DNA from: Kocuria marina
Lineage (GTDB): Bacteria; Actinomycetota; Actinomycetes; Actinomycetales; Micrococcaceae
Reading direction: 5' to 3'
NCBI GenBank assembly: GCA_014652975.1
Contig: BMZV01000002.1
Span: forward strand, 368,561-432,560
DNA: 64,000 bases
Numbering within the stretch: position 1 is the stretch's first letter; every line of letters starts with the position of its first letter. The translations under genes and the position numbers were made by a program. Below, in pieces: positions 33,955 through 43,792 of this stretch. The notes beneath the pieces are model-generated. The model saw nothing but the letters and a program-made list of their open reading frames with translations, did not search any database and was not told the DNA's origin.

Positions 33955-36066
33955 GTGCCGAACCTCGATCAACCGTTGAACTGGACCGAGAAGGACGCCC
34001 GTGCGGTGGACACCGCGCGTGTGCTCGCCGCGGACGCCGTGCAGAAGGTGGGCAACGGCCACCCCGGCACCGCCATGTCCCTGGCCCCGGTCGCGTACCT
34101 GTTGTTCCAGAAGATCATGCGGCACGACCCCTCCGACGACCGCTGGACCGGGCGTGACCGGTTCATCCTCTCCCCCGGTCACACGTCCCTGACCCTGTAC
34201 CTGCAGCTGTACTTCTCCGGCTACGGCCTGGAGATGGAGGATCTCGAGTCCCTGCGCACGTGGGGTTCCAAGGTCCCGGGCCACCCCGAGTACCGCCACA
34301 CCACGGGTGTCGAGATCACCACGGGTCCGCTGGGCCAGGGGCTCGCGTCCTCCGTGGGTTTCGCGTACGCGCAGCGCTACACGCGCGGTCTGTTCGACGC
34401 CGACGCTGCTCAGGGCGCCTCCCCGTTCGACCACACCGTGTTCGTGATCGCCTCCGACGGTGACCTGCAGGAGGGCATCACCTCCGAGGCGTCGTCGCTG
34501 GCGGGCACCCAGGAGCTCGGCAACCTCGTGGTGATCTACGACGACAACAAGATCTCCATCGAGGACGACACCAACGTGGCGTTCAACGAGGACGTCCTCA
34601 AGCGCTACGAGGCCTACGGCTGGGACACCACGCGCGTGGACTGGCGCAACGGCGGCGAGTACCAGGAGGACGTGCAGGGGCTGTACGACGCGATCGTCGC
34701 GGCCACCAAGGTCACGGACAAGCCCTCGATCATCGCCCTGAACACCATCATCGGCTGGCCCGCCCCCACCAAGCAGAACACCGGTGGCGTGCACGGTTCC
34801 GCGCTGGGCGAGGACGAGGTCGCCGCGACCAAGAAGATCCTGGGCTTCGACCCGGAGAAGTCCTTCCAGATCGAGCCCGAGATCTTCGAGCACGTGCGCG
34901 AGGTCGGCGAACGCGGTAAGCAGGAGCGCGCGCAATGGGAGAAGTCCTTCGCCGAATGGCGTGAGGCCCACCCGGACAAGGCCGCGCTGTACGACCGGAT
35001 CAAGAACGAGGAACTGCCCGAGAACTACGAGGACGCGTTCCCCACGTTCCCGGCGGGCAAGGCCGTGGCCTCCCGCAAGGCCTCCGGTCAGGTCATCAAC
35101 GCCATCGCGGACACCTTCCCCGAGCTGTGGGGCGGTTCGGCGGACCTCGCGGGGTCGAACAACACCACGATCGACGACGCCAAGTCCTTCATCCCCGAGG
35201 CCCGCTCCACGGCCCAGTGGTCCGGTTCCCCGTACGGCCGGGTGCTGCACTTCGGCATCCGTGAGCACGCTGCCGCAGCGATCGTCAATGGCATCGTGAT
35301 GAGCAGCCAGACGCGCGCCTACTCCGGCACGTTCCTGATCTTCTCGGACTACCAGCGTCCCGCCGTGCGCCTGGGTGCGCTCATGCGCGTACCCTCGATC
35401 TACGTGTGGACGCACGACTCGATCGGCCTGGGTGAGGACGGTCCCACGCACCAGCCCGTGGAGCAGCTCTCCGCGCTGCGCGCGATCCCGGGGCTCGACG
35501 TCGTGCGCCCCGCGGACGCCAACGAGACCTCCGTGGCATGGCGAACCATCCTCGAGCACCACGAGCACCCGGCCGGGATCGCCCTCACACGCCAGGACCT
35601 GCCCACGTTCGCGCGGGAGGACCTTCACCCGGATCACGAGGGCGAGAAGTTCGCCTCCGCCGAGGGCGTAGCCCGCGGTGGATACGTCCTCGCGGACACC
35701 GAGGGCGCCCCGGACGTAGTGCTCATCGGCACCGGTTCCGAGGTCCAGCTCGCCGTCGAGGCCCGTGAACAGCTCAAGGCCAAGGGCGTGGCCGCCCGCG
35801 TGGTGTCCATGCCGTGCCGCGAGTGGTTCGACGCCCAGGACGAGGACTACCGCAACTCCGTGATCCCATCCGACGTCAAGGCCCGCGTGAGCGTGGAGGC
35901 CGGGATCCGGATGTCCTGGAACGACCTGCTGGGCGATGCCGGACGCGCCGTGTCCCTCGAGCACTTCGGCGAGTCCGCCGACTACCAGACCCTGTACCGC
36001 GAGTTCGGCATCACCGCCGAGGCCGTGGCCCAGGCCGCCGAGGAGTCCATCGCCGCCGCTCGCTGA
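33955..36066 (+). CDS. tkt: transketolase
   Basis: A 703-residue thiamine-diphosphate enzyme that transfers two-carbon ketol units between sugar phosphates. His in VGNGHPGTAMS (~33), HTTGVEITTGPLGQG and the TPP-binding GDGDLQEG...YDDNKIS span the N-terminal domain. The pyrimidine domain contains GGSADLAGSNNT (~390) and the catalytic Glu in FGIREHAAA, followed by SDYQRPAVR. The GTG start follows AGGAAAGG. It heads the pentose phosphate unit tkt-tal-pgi-zwf-opcA-pgl. Confidence 0.97.
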   Translation: MPNLDQPLNWTEKDARAVDTARVLAADAVQKVGNGHPGTAMSLAPVAYLLFQKIMRHDPSDDRWTGRDRFILSPGHTSLTLYLQLYFSGYGLEMEDLESLRTWGSKVPGHPEYRHTTGVEITTGPLGQGLASSVGFAYAQRYTRGLFDADAAQGASPFDHTVFVIASDGDLQEGITSEASSLAGTQELGNLVVIYDDNKISIEDDTNVAFNEDVLKRYEAYGWDTTRVDWRNGGEYQEDVQGLYDAIVAATKVTDKPSIIALNTIIGWPAPTKQNTGGVHGSALGEDEVAATKKILGFDPEKSFQIEPEIFEHVREVGERGKQERAQWEKSFAEWREAHPDKAALYDRIKNEELPENYEDAFPTFPAGKAVASRKASGQVINAIADTFPELWGGSADLAGSNNTTIDDAKSFIPEARSTAQWSGSPYGRVLHFGIREHAAAAIVNGIVMSSQTRAYSGTFLIFSDYQRPAVRLGALMRVPSIYVWTHDSIGLGEDGPTHQPVEQLSALRAIPGLDVVRPADANETSVAWRTILEHHEHPAGIALTRQDLPTFAREDLHPDHEGEKFASAEGVARGGYVLADTEGAPDVVLIGTGSEVQLAVEAREQLKAKGVAARVVSMPCREWFDAQDEDYRNSVIPSDVKARVSVEAGIRMSWNDLLGDAGRAVSLEHFGESADYQTLYREFGITAEAVAQAAEESIAAAR

Positions 36067-36078
36067 ACCCCGTCCCAC

Positions 36079-36110
36079 GTCGCAGGCGGCCCGCTCGGGC
36101 CGCCTGCGAC
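36079..36110 (+). terminator. intercistronic hairpin between tkt and tal
   Basis: A perfect 14-bp stem (36079-36092 with 36097-36110) and GCTC loop, 12 nt after the tkt stop. Lacking a T-tract inside a co-directional operon, it could be a partial terminator or an mRNA stabiliser. Confidence 0.65.
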
Positions 36111-36144
36111 GCCCCAGAACCCTTCGACGTGAAGTGAGGACATC

Positions 36145-37251
36145 ATGACGACTCCCACCCAGAAACTCTCCGACGCCGGCGTCTCCATCTGGCTCGACGA
36201 CCTCTCCCGCCAGCGCCTGACGAGCGGGAACCTCCAGGAACTGATCGACACCAAGAACGTGGTGGGCGTGACCACCAACCCCACGATCTTCGCCGCGGCA
36301 CTCGCGGACGGTGAGTCCTACCGCGAACAGGTCGCGGAGCTCGCCAAGGCCGGCGCCTCCGTGGACGACGCCGTGTTCCGGATCACCACCGACGACGTGC
36401 GCGATGCGTGCGACCTGTTCACCCCCATCGCCCAGGCCACCCAGGGCGTGGACGGCCGCGTGTCCATCGAGGTGGATCCTCGACTGGCCCAGGACGCCGA
36501 CGCCACGTCCGCAATGGCCCAGAAGCTCTCGCAGACCATCGACCGGCCCAACGCGCTGATCAAGATCCCCGCCACCGAGAAGGGCCTGCCCTCGATCGCG
36601 GCCACGATCGCGGAGGGCATCTCAGTGAACGTGACCCTGATCTTTTCGCTAAACCGCTACCGCGGGGTCATCAACGCGTACATGCAGGGCCTCGAGGAAG
36701 CGCTCGAGAACGGCAAGGACCTCTCCACGATCCACTCCGTCGCGTCCTTCTTCGTCTCCCGCGTGGACACCGAGATCGACAAGCGTCTGGACGCCGTGGG
36801 CACGGACGAGGCCAAGGCCCTGAAGGGTAAGGCGGGTCTCGCCAACGCGCGCCTGGCCTACCAGGTCTACGAGGAGCAGCTCGAGACCGAGCGTTGGAAG
36901 CGCCTGGCCGCGGCCGGGGCCAACCCGCAGCGTCCCCTGTGGGCGTCCACGGGTGTCAAGGACCCGTCGCTGCCGGACACGCTGTACGTGAGCGAACTCG
37001 TGGCCCCGAACACCGTGAACACCATGCCGGAGAAGACCCTGGACGCGACCTACGACCACGCCGAGATCACCGGTGACACCGTGACGGGGACCTACCAACA
37101 GGCCACGGACGTGCTCAATGCCGTGGCCGAGCAGGGGATTTCCTACGAGGAGGTCGTGGACCAGCTCGAGACCGAGGGGCTGAAGAAGTTCGACAAGTCC
37201 TGGGACGAGCTGCTCGCCACGGTGCGCACTGCCCTCGACGAGGCCCGCTGA
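36145..37251 (+). CDS. tal: transaldolase
   Basis: A 368-residue class I aldolase of the type used by actinobacteria. The Schiff-base lysine is in [11 protein letters not shown] (~135), with VTTNPTIF near residue 41 and [11 protein letters not shown] following. It moves a dihydroxyacetone unit between sedoheptulose-7-P and glyceraldehyde-3-P. ATG 36145 follows GAGGA. It lies between tkt and pgi. Confidence 0.96.
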   Translation: MTTPTQKLSDAGVSIWLDDLSRQRLTSGNLQELIDTKNVVGVTTNPTIFAAALADGESYREQVAELAKAGASVDDAVFRITTDDVRDACDLFTPIAQATQGVDGRVSIEVDPRLAQDADATSAMAQKLSQTIDRPNALIKIPATEKGLPSIAATIAEGISVNVTLIFSLNRYRGVINAYMQGLEEALENGKDLSTIHSVASFFVSRVDTEIDKRLDAVGTDEAKALKGKAGLANARLAYQVYEEQLETERWKRLAAAGANPQRPLWASTGVKDPSLPDTLYVSELVAPNTVNTMPEKTLDATYDHAEITGDTVTGTYQQATDVLNAVAEQGISYEEVVDQLETEGLKKFDKSWDELLATVRTALDEAR

Positions 37252-37371
37252 GCCGAACCCAGCCACTGCGTCGCGGCTGCGATCCAGCGCCGGGCACCCG
37301 CCCGGTGAGCACAGGGTCGGAGCCGCGCCGCGGCGTCGTTGTCCGAAAACCACGTTCCGAGGAGGCTCCCC

Positions 37372-38976
37372 GTGAGCTCATTGTCATTGCAGGCGGCCGG
37401 CGCCGCGCGTGAGGCGATCGACACGCACGTCCCGCGTCTGGTCGCCGAGAACTTCGCGTCCAAACTCTTCGACCAGGACCCCGCGCTGTGGGGCTCCGCC
37501 GCGCAGGAGGAAGCCGCGATACGGCTCGGGTGGACCGACGCCGTGCGCGTCTCGCGCCCCCTGGTGCCCGAGATCGAACAATTGCGCCACGACTTCGCCC
37601 GGGAGGGCGTGACCCGTTTCGTGCTCGCGGGCATGGGCGGCTCGTCGCTGGCCCCCGAGGTGATCACGCGCAGCGCGGGGGTGGACCTGTTCGTGCTGGA
37701 CTCCACCGACCCGGAGATGGTCACCAAGGCACTCGAGGACCTCGAGCACACCGCGCTCGTGGTCTCCTCCAAATCCGGGTCCACGGTCGAGACGGACTCC
37801 GCCCGGCGCGTGTTCGTGAACGCGTTCGAGCGCGCGGGCATCGATGCACCGTCGCGCGTGGTGGTCGTGACGGATCCGGGCTCCCCCATGGACTCCGCGT
37901 CCCGTGAGGCCGGCTACCGCAAGGTCTTCACCGCGGACCCGAACGTGGGCGGTCGCTTCTCGGCGCTGACCGCGTTCGGCCTCGTGCCGTCCGGGCTCGC
38001 CGGCGTGGACGTCGCGGCGCTGCTCGACGACGCCGAAGAGGCCACCGAGATGCTGCGCGAGGACGACGAGAACAACATCGGTCTGCAGCTCGGCGCCGCC
38101 CTGGGCGGGACGTCCCCGCTGCGCGACAAGATCGTGCTCGTGAACCAGGGCGCACCGTTCGTGGGCTTCGCGGACTGGGCCGAGCAGCTGATCGCCGAGT
38201 CCACGGGCAAGTCCGGAACCGGTGTGCTGCCCGTGGTCGTGAACGACGCCGCTCCCGAAGTGACGTCGGGCGCCCCCGACATCCTGGTGGTCTCGCTCGT
38301 GGACGACGAGGCCGTCACGGAGGAGCAGGGCGAGGGCGTGCGCGTGGCCGGTTCGCTGGCCGGGCTCATGATGGCGTTCGAGGTTGCGATCGCTGTGGTG
38401 GGACAGTTGCTGCGCATCGACCCGTTCAACCAGCCGGACGTGGAATCCGCCAAGGCGGCCACCCGCGAGCTACTGGCCGCCAAGCCCGAGCCCTCCCCCG
38501 CCGCCGCCACGGACGGCGCGATCGAGATCCGTGGCAGTGAACAGCTGCTCGACGGCGCCACGACCGTGCCCGAGGCGCTCGCCGCACTGCTCGCCCAGCT
38601 GCCCGAGAACGGCTACGTGAGCGTGCAGGCGTACTTCGACCGTCTCGAGTGGGCGCAGCTCGAGTCGATCCGCGATCTGCTCGCACGGCACACGGGCCGT
38701 CCCGTGACCTTCGGTTGGGGACCCCGGTTCCTGCACTCCACGGGTCAGTACCACAAGGGCGGCCCCGAGCAGGGTGTCTACCTGCAGATCACTGCGGCCA
38801 CGGGCACTGACGTGGACATCCCCGGGATCCCGTTCACGTTCGGTGAGCTCATCGGCGCGCAGGCCGACGGCGACGCTGGCGTGCTGAGCGATCACCACCG
38901 TCCCGTCGTGCGGCTGCGGCTCACGGACCGGGCCGAGGGTGTCGCGCAGCTGCTCAGGGTGGCATCGGAGCTGTGA
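37372..38976 (+). CDS. pgi: glucose-6-phosphate isomerase
   Basis: A 534-residue SIS-fold isomerase. GMGGSSLAPEV (~86-96) and SSKSGSTVET (~130-139) form the phosphate-binding pocket; GQYHKGGPEQG near residue 460 carries the late active-site His/Lys. It resembles the actinobacterial Pgi type (also the C-terminal half of TalPgi fusions) that usually sits after tal. The GTG start at 37372 is supported by GAGGAGG 5 nt upstream; an ATG at 37339 lies before that site. Confidence 0.93.
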   Translation: MSSLSLQAAGAAREAIDTHVPRLVAENFASKLFDQDPALWGSAAQEEAAIRLGWTDAVRVSRPLVPEIEQLRHDFAREGVTRFVLAGMGGSSLAPEVITRSAGVDLFVLDSTDPEMVTKALEDLEHTALVVSSKSGSTVETDSARRVFVNAFERAGIDAPSRVVVVTDPGSPMDSASREAGYRKVFTADPNVGGRFSALTAFGLVPSGLAGVDVAALLDDAEEATEMLREDDENNIGLQLGAALGGTSPLRDKIVLVNQGAPFVGFADWAEQLIAESTGKSGTGVLPVVVNDAAPEVTSGAPDILVVSLVDDEAVTEEQGEGVRVAGSLAGLMMAFEVAIAVVGQLLRIDPFNQPDVESAKAATRELLAAKPEPSPAAATDGAIEIRGSEQLLDGATTVPEALAALLAQLPENGYVSVQAYFDRLEWAQLESIRDLLARHTGRPVTFGWGPRFLHSTGQYHKGGPEQGVYLQITAATGTDVDIPGIPFTFGELIGAQADGDAGVLSDHHRPVVRLRLTDRAEGVAQLLRVASEL

Positions 38977-39009
38977 CCCGCCACCAACCGCTAACGAACA
39001 GGAACACGC

Positions 39010-40548
39010 GTGCCTGACAACAAGAACTGCAACCCGCTACGCGATCCCCGCGACCGGCGCCTGACCCGGGTCGCCGCGCCGTCGGCTCTGGTGTTGTTCG
39101 GCGTCACGGGTGACCTCGCCAAGAAGAAGCTGCTGCCAGCCATGTACGACCTGGCCAACCGTAGCCTGCTCCCGCCGGCCTTCTCCCTCGTGGGGTTCGG
39201 CCGGCGGGACTGGGACGACGCCCAGTTCGCCGAGTACGTCAAGGAACACGTCGCCGAGCACGCGCGCACGCCCTACAACGAGGACCTCTGGAACCAGTTC
39301 GCCTCGGGTCTGCGTTTCGTCCACGGCGAGTTCGACGACGACGACGCGTACCACCGGCTCGCGCAGACCCTCGACGAGCTCGACCGGGACCGGGGCACCC
39401 GCGGCAACCACGCGTTCTACCTCTCGATTCCGCCCAAGGCGTTCGAGGTGGTGTGCCAACAGCTCGCGGACCACGACCTCGCCGACAGCGAGGACAGCAC
39501 GGGCTGGCGACGCGTGGTCATCGAGAAGCCCTTCGGGCACGACCTCGAATCCGCGCGGGAGCTCAACGCGATCGTGGAACGCGTGTTCCGCGCGGACAGC
39601 GTGTTCCGCATCGACCACTACCTGGGCAAGGAGACGGTGCAGAACATCCTGGCGCTGCGCTTCGCGAACCAGATGTTCGAGCCCTTGTGGGACGCCCGCT
39701 ACGTGGACCACGTGCAGATCACCATGGCCGAGGAGATCGGGATCGGTTCGCGCGCCGGCTACTACGACGGCGTGGGCGCGGCCCGGGACGTGATCCAGAA
39801 CCACTTGCTGCAGTTGCTCGCGTTCACCGCCATGGAGGAACCCGCGTCCTTCACGGCGCACAACCTGCGCCGCGAGAAGGCCAAGGTACTCGAATCCGTG
39901 GTGCTGCCCGAGGACCTCGGGAAGCATTCCGCGCTGGGCCAGTACACGTCAGGGCTGCAGGGCGGGGACTACGTCAAGGGCTTCCACGAGGAGAAGGACA
40001 TCCCCGCGGATTCCCGCACGGAGACCTTCGCCGCACTGCGCGTGGACATCAACAACCGCCGCTGGGCGGGCGTGCCGTTCTACCTGCGCGCGGGGAAGCG
40101 ACTGGGCCGGCGGGTCACCGAGATCGCGGTGGCGTTCAAGAAGTCGCCCAACCTGCTGTTCCGGGACATGGACAACGACGAGTTCGGTCAGAACGCGATT
40201 GTGATCCGGATCCAACCGGACGAGGGCGTGACCATCCGCTTCGGCTCCAAGGTCCCGGGCACCCAGTCCGAGATCCGGGACGTGACCATGGACTTCGGTT
40301 ACGGCCACGCGTTCACGGAGTCGAGCCCCGAGGCCTACGAGCGGTTGATCTTCGACGTCCTGCTGGGTGAGCCCCCGCTGTTCCCGGACCACTCCGAGGT
40401 GGAGCTGTCCTGGAAGATCCTGGACCCGTTCGAGGAGCACTGGGCCGAGCAGCGCGTCATGCCCGAGCCGTACGCACCGGGTTCGTGGGGACCGGACTCG
40501 GCGCTCGAGTTGATGGCCCGTGACGGGCGAGTTTGGAGGCGACCGTGA
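39010..40548 (+). CDS. zwf: glucose-6-phosphate 1-dehydrogenase
   Basis: A 512-residue NADP-dependent enzyme starting the oxidative pentose phosphate pathway. The coenzyme motif is GVTGDLAKKKLLPA (~35-48), and the catalytic substrate motif RIDHYLGKETVQN lies at ~198-210. EKPFGHDLESAREL is also typical. The GTG start follows AGGA. The stop overlaps the opcA start in GTGA. Confidence 0.97.
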   Translation: MPDNKNCNPLRDPRDRRLTRVAAPSALVLFGVTGDLAKKKLLPAMYDLANRSLLPPAFSLVGFGRRDWDDAQFAEYVKEHVAEHARTPYNEDLWNQFASGLRFVHGEFDDDDAYHRLAQTLDELDRDRGTRGNHAFYLSIPPKAFEVVCQQLADHDLADSEDSTGWRRVVIEKPFGHDLESARELNAIVERVFRADSVFRIDHYLGKETVQNILALRFANQMFEPLWDARYVDHVQITMAEEIGIGSRAGYYDGVGAARDVIQNHLLQLLAFTAMEEPASFTAHNLRREKAKVLESVVLPEDLGKHSALGQYTSGLQGGDYVKGFHEEKDIPADSRTETFAALRVDINNRRWAGVPFYLRAGKRLGRRVTEIAVAFKKSPNLLFRDMDNDEFGQNAIVIRIQPDEGVTIRFGSKVPGTQSEIRDVTMDFGYGHAFTESSPEAYERLIFDVLLGEPPLFPDHSEVELSWKILDPFEEHWAEQRVMPEPYAPGSWGPDSALELMARDGRVWRRP

Positions 40549-41567
40549 TCGTTCAGATGGAGAACACCACCGCGGCGAAGATTGAGAAGAAACTCAATCA
40601 GTTGCGGGACGAGAACGGCGTGGTGACGCTGGGCCGCGTGCTGACGCTCGTGGTCCTCGCGCAGGCCGGTCACTCGGAGGTCGCGGTCGAGGCCGCGAAC
40701 TACGCGAGTCACGAGCACCCGTGCCGGATCATCGTGCACGTAGCGCACTCCCGCACCGACGAGACCCGCTTGGACGCGCAATTGCGCGTGGGCGGGGACG
40801 CCGGCGCGTCCGAGGTGATCCTGCTGCACGGCTACGGCGAGCTCGCCGAACCCACTGAGACCCTGGTCTCCGCGCTGTTGCTGCCGGACGCACCCATCGT
40901 GGCGTGGTGGCCGCACGACTTCCCCGAGAATCCCAGCACGAGCTCGATCGGGTGCATCGCCCACCGCAGGATCACCGACTCCTCGCGTGCGCCCGCACCC
41001 TTCGAGTCCCTGGCACAACTGTCCCAGCAGTACCGCCCCGGGGACACGGACCTGTCCTGGACGCGAATCACCAACTGGCGCATCCAGCTCGCTGCGGTCC
41101 TGGACCAGGTGGGGCCCGTGAAGGTGCGCGAGATCGTGCTCGAGGGCTCCACGGTGGCCTCGTCCATGGTGCTTTTGGGGGTGTGGCTGTCCAGCAAGCT
41201 CGATGCCCCGGCGACCATCATCACCGACGACACCCGGCGGGGTCTCGACCGCGTGTGCCTGGTCACCGACGACGGATCGGTGCAGCTGCACCGCCCCGGC
41301 CGCACCGTGGCCGTGCTCTCCCAGCCGGGTCAGCCGGATCAGCAGATCGCCATGCCCGTGCGGGATCTCAACGCGTGCCTCGCGGAGGAACTGCGACGGT
41401 TGGATGCGGACGAGGTCTACGGCGAGGTCATCACCTCGGGGCTCGCGAGTGCCCGGATCACGACCCGCACCGTCGGTGAGGAGGCCGCGGAGCCTTCCGA
41501 GAACACCACGGTGCAGGGCCACGATGCCTCGGCTTCCGCATCGGCCGGGGGAGCCGGCGATGAGTGA
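40545..41567 (+). CDS. opcA: glucose-6-phosphate dehydrogenase assembly protein OpcA
   Basis: A 340-residue actinobacterial OpcA, needed for full G6PDH activity and redox control. It starts with the family's IVQMENTTAAKIEKKL and contains HPCRIIVHV, APIVAWWPHDFPENPS and DLSWTRITNWR. The GTG start at 40545 overlaps the zwf stop (GTGA). The last ~25 residues (SASASAGGAGDE) are low complexity, and the stop overlaps the pgl ATG by 8 bp. Confidence 0.95.
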   Translation: MIVQMENTTAAKIEKKLNQLRDENGVVTLGRVLTLVVLAQAGHSEVAVEAANYASHEHPCRIIVHVAHSRTDETRLDAQLRVGGDAGASEVILLHGYGELAEPTETLVSALLLPDAPIVAWWPHDFPENPSTSSIGCIAHRRITDSSRAPAPFESLAQLSQQYRPGDTDLSWTRITNWRIQLAAVLDQVGPVKVREIVLEGSTVASSMVLLGVWLSSKLDAPATIITDDTRRGLDRVCLVTDDGSVQLHRPGRTVAVLSQPGQPDQQIAMPVRDLNACLAEELRRLDADEVYGEVITSGLASARITTRTVGEEAAEPSENTTVQGHDASASASAGGAGDE

Positions 41568-42366
41568 GCCGTCCCGCCCGGAACCGCGACTCGTCCCGCA
41601 CGAGGGTGACGAACGCCTTGCCTGGGACACCGCCGGGCGCGTCCTCGAGGTGCTCGAGCACGCCCAGGACGAACGCGGGGAGGCCACCCTCGTGCTGACC
41701 GGCGGGAGCATGGGGACCCGCGTGATCGGTGAGCTGGCCGGCCACCCGGACGCCGCCGTGATCGACTGGTCGCGCGTGAACGTGTGGTGGTCGGACGAGC
41801 GGTTCCTTCCCGGTGCGGACGGTGAACGCAACGGTGTCCAGGCCGCGGACGCGTGGGACGAGACCCACGAGCTGACGTGGGACCGCGTGCACCCCGTGGC
41901 GGGCTCGGACGAGATCGCGTCGGCCGATGCCGCGGCCGAGGACTACGTCGAGGAACTCGCCGCGGCGGCCGAGAACGAGGGATCTGACACGGGCCTGCCG
42001 GTCTTCGATCTGGCCCTGCTGAGCCTGGGCCCGGACACCCACGTGGCATCCCTGTTCCCGGGCCGCGAGGACGTCCTGCGCACGGACGCCCCGGTGTTCG
42101 CGGTCGAGGACTCCCCCAAACCGCCGCCCACCCGCATCACCATGTCCCTACGGGCGATCAATTCCGCGCAGCGGGTCTGGCTGCTGGTCGCCGGTGCCGC
42201 GAAGGCCGAGGCCCTCGCCACGATCCGACGGCCGGAGATCACCGCGACCGAGGCCCCGGCCAGCGCGGTACGCGGGACCCGGGAGACCCTGTGGCTCGTC
42301 ACGGAGGACACCCTCCCGGGCATGCCCGAGGACCCCGACCCGGCCCCGGGCGGGACCGCGGGCTGA
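41560..42366 (+). CDS. pgl: 6-phosphogluconolactonase
   Basis: A 268-residue lactonase that hydrolyses 6-phosphogluconolactone. It has LTGGSMGTRVI (~42-52), VNVWWSDERFLP (~68-79) and LLSLGPDTHVASLFPG (family GxGxDGHxASLFPG, here with GPDTH), and SPKPPPTRITMSL. The ATG at 41560 overlaps the end of opcA by 8 bp. It is the last gene of the unit and is followed by a strong terminator. Confidence 0.94.
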   Translation: MSEPSRPEPRLVPHEGDERLAWDTAGRVLEVLEHAQDERGEATLVLTGGSMGTRVIGELAGHPDAAVIDWSRVNVWWSDERFLPGADGERNGVQAADAWDETHELTWDRVHPVAGSDEIASADAAAEDYVEELAAAAENEGSDTGLPVFDLALLSLGPDTHVASLFPGREDVLRTDAPVFAVEDSPKPPPTRITMSLRAINSAQRVWLLVAGAAKAEALATIRRPEITATEAPASAVRGTRETLWLVTEDTLPGMPEDPDPAPGGTAG

Positions 42367-42436
42367 GCCCATGATCCCACCCCCGGGCCCGGCCCGTCAC
42401 CCGGCACGTACGGGACGACACCGCGCCCCGGATACG

Positions 42437-42477
42437 ACGACGTCGGCCCGGACCTTCACGGTCCGGGCCGACGTCGT
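42437..42477. terminator. terminator after pgl, probably bidirectional
   Basis: A perfect 18-bp stem (42437-42454 with 42460-42477) and a TTCAC loop between convergent pgl and secG. Confidence 0.88.
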
Positions 42478-42487
42478 CTGCTCTACT

Positions 42488-42523
42488 GAGTTCTTCTGCT
42501 GTGCCGAGTTCTCGTGCTGTGCC
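42488..42523. repeat. 18-bp tandem duplication
   Basis: Two copies of an 18-mer beginning GAGTTCT and ending TGCTGTGCC (two differences), plus a partial third copy, between the pgl terminator and the end of secG. No function is apparent. Confidence 0.6.
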
Positions 42524-42565
42524 GAGTCGTGGCGACCGGATCAGCCGGTGCGCGTGCGGCGGGTC

Positions 42566-42820
42566 TCAGACCCCCGGGCCGCTGAAGCGCATCAGCAGGC
42601 CGTAGCTGACGATGGCCAGGACCCACACGATCGCCAGAACGGTGGTGATCCGCACCACGTTCTTCTGCGCGGCGCCGGAGGTGTTCAGCGACTGGGTCAT
42701 CCCGCCACCGAACATGTCCGACAGACCGCCGCCCTTGCCCTTGTTGAGCAGGACGAACATGATGCACAGGATGCCGGTGACCACGATGATCACCTGGAGG
42801 GCGATCTGGAGGATCTCCAC
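42566..42820 (-). CDS. secG: preprotein translocase subunit SecG
   Basis: An 84-residue protein with two TM helices (~5-24 and ~58-78) separated by the SecG loop LLNKGKGGGLSDMFGGG. It is an auxiliary subunit of the SecYEG channel. The start is GTG 42820. It is the last gene of the gap-pgk-tpi-secG run, a standard actinobacterial placement. Confidence 0.95.
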   Translation of the reverse strand: MEILQIALQVIIVVTGILCIMFVLLNKGKGGGLSDMFGGGMTQSLNTSGAAQKNVVRITTVLAIVWVLAIVSYGLLMRFSGPGV

Positions 42821-42877
42821 GAATAGCCTCGATTCACGAATCTCGGGGGCGGGTCAACCGTCAACGATCGGAAGGGA

Positions 42878-43696
42878 TCACTGGTCGGTGGCCAGGTGCT
42901 GCTCGAACCGGGTAATCTTAGCAAATTCCTCCGCGTCCAGACTGGCACCGCCCACCAAGGCGCCGTCCACGTCCGCTCCCCCGAGGATGTTCGCGACGTT
43001 CGAGGACTTCACTGAACCGCCGTAGAGCACCCGCGTGGCCTTCGCGAAGTCCTCGCCGTACAGCGACTCGAGTTCCGCGCGGATCGCGTGCGCCATCTCC
43101 TGGGCGTCCTCGGGCCCGGCCACCTCCCCCGTGCCGATGGCCCACACCGGTTCGTAGGCCACCACGAGGCCCTCGAGCTCGCCGGCGTTGAGCTCCGCGA
43201 GGCTCCCGCGCAACTGCTCGAGCGTGTACTGCACGTGCTCACCGGCCTGGCGCTGCTCGAGACCCTCGCCGATGCACAGCATGGGGGTCAGGCCGTGACG
43301 GATCGCGGCGCGGACCTTGTCGCGGCACTGCTCATCGGATTCGGCGTGGATGCTCCGCCGTTCGGAGTGCCCCACGAGCGCGTAACGGCACCCAAGCTTG
43401 GCCAGGAACTGGCCCGAGATGTCTCCCGTGTACGCCCCGGAGTCCTGGTCGGAGAGGTCCTGGGCGCCGTAGGCGATCTGCAGTCCGTCGCCGTCCACGA
43501 GGGACTGCACGGAGCGCAGGTCGGTGAACGGGGGGAACACCGCGACCTCCACGCGGGAGAAGTCGTGCTTGGCGTCCTTGAGCGTCCACGCGAGCTTCTG
43601 CAGCAGGGCGATGCCCTGCGTGTGGTCCATGTTCATCTTCCAGTTGCCCGCGATCAGGGGCGTGCGGTCGAAGACACCGTTGGTCTGGGTGGTCAT
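42878..43696 (-). CDS. tpiA: triosephosphate isomerase
   Basis: A 272-residue TIM barrel. GNWKMN (16-21) provides Asn/Lys, ALVGHSERR the catalytic His, and [13 protein letters not shown] the catalytic Glu; [10 protein letters not shown] and GALVGGASL form the phosphate site. It interconverts dihydroxyacetone phosphate and glyceraldehyde-3-P. GAAGGAG precedes the ATG. Downstream of pgk across a GC-rich hairpin. Confidence 0.97.
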   Translation of the reverse strand: MTTQTNGVFDRTPLIAGNWKMNMDHTQGIALLQKLAWTLKDAKHDFSRVEVAVFPPFTDLRSVQSLVDGDGLQIAYGAQDLSDQDSGAYTGDISGQFLAKLGCRYALVGHSERRSIHAESDEQCRDKVRAAIRHGLTPMLCIGEGLEQRQAGEHVQYTLEQLRGSLAELNAGELEGLVVAYEPVWAIGTGEVAGPEDAQEMAHAIRAELESLYGEDFAKATRVLYGGSVKSSNVANILGGADVDGALVGGASLDAEEFAKITRFEQHLATDQ

Positions 43697-43744
43697 GGCT
43701 GGATCTCCTTCGGTCGTGCGGCGTGGCTGTGGACGGGGGCGGGC

Positions 43745-43774
43745 GCGTGGGGCCCGCGGCGGCGGGCCCCGCGC
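43745..43774 (-). terminator. intercistronic hairpin between pgk and tpiA
   Basis: A 13-bp stem (43745-43757 with 43762-43774, one G-T pair) and GGCG loop. No T-tract; it may tune tpiA expression or protect mRNA ends. Confidence 0.6.
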
Positions 43775-43792
43775 ATCACGGTGTGTGGCGGC

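Noticed and set aside
33934-36078. Long minus-strand open frame opposite transketolase
   Set aside because: Shadow frame caused by GC-rich third positions; transketolase motifs cover the plus strand fully.
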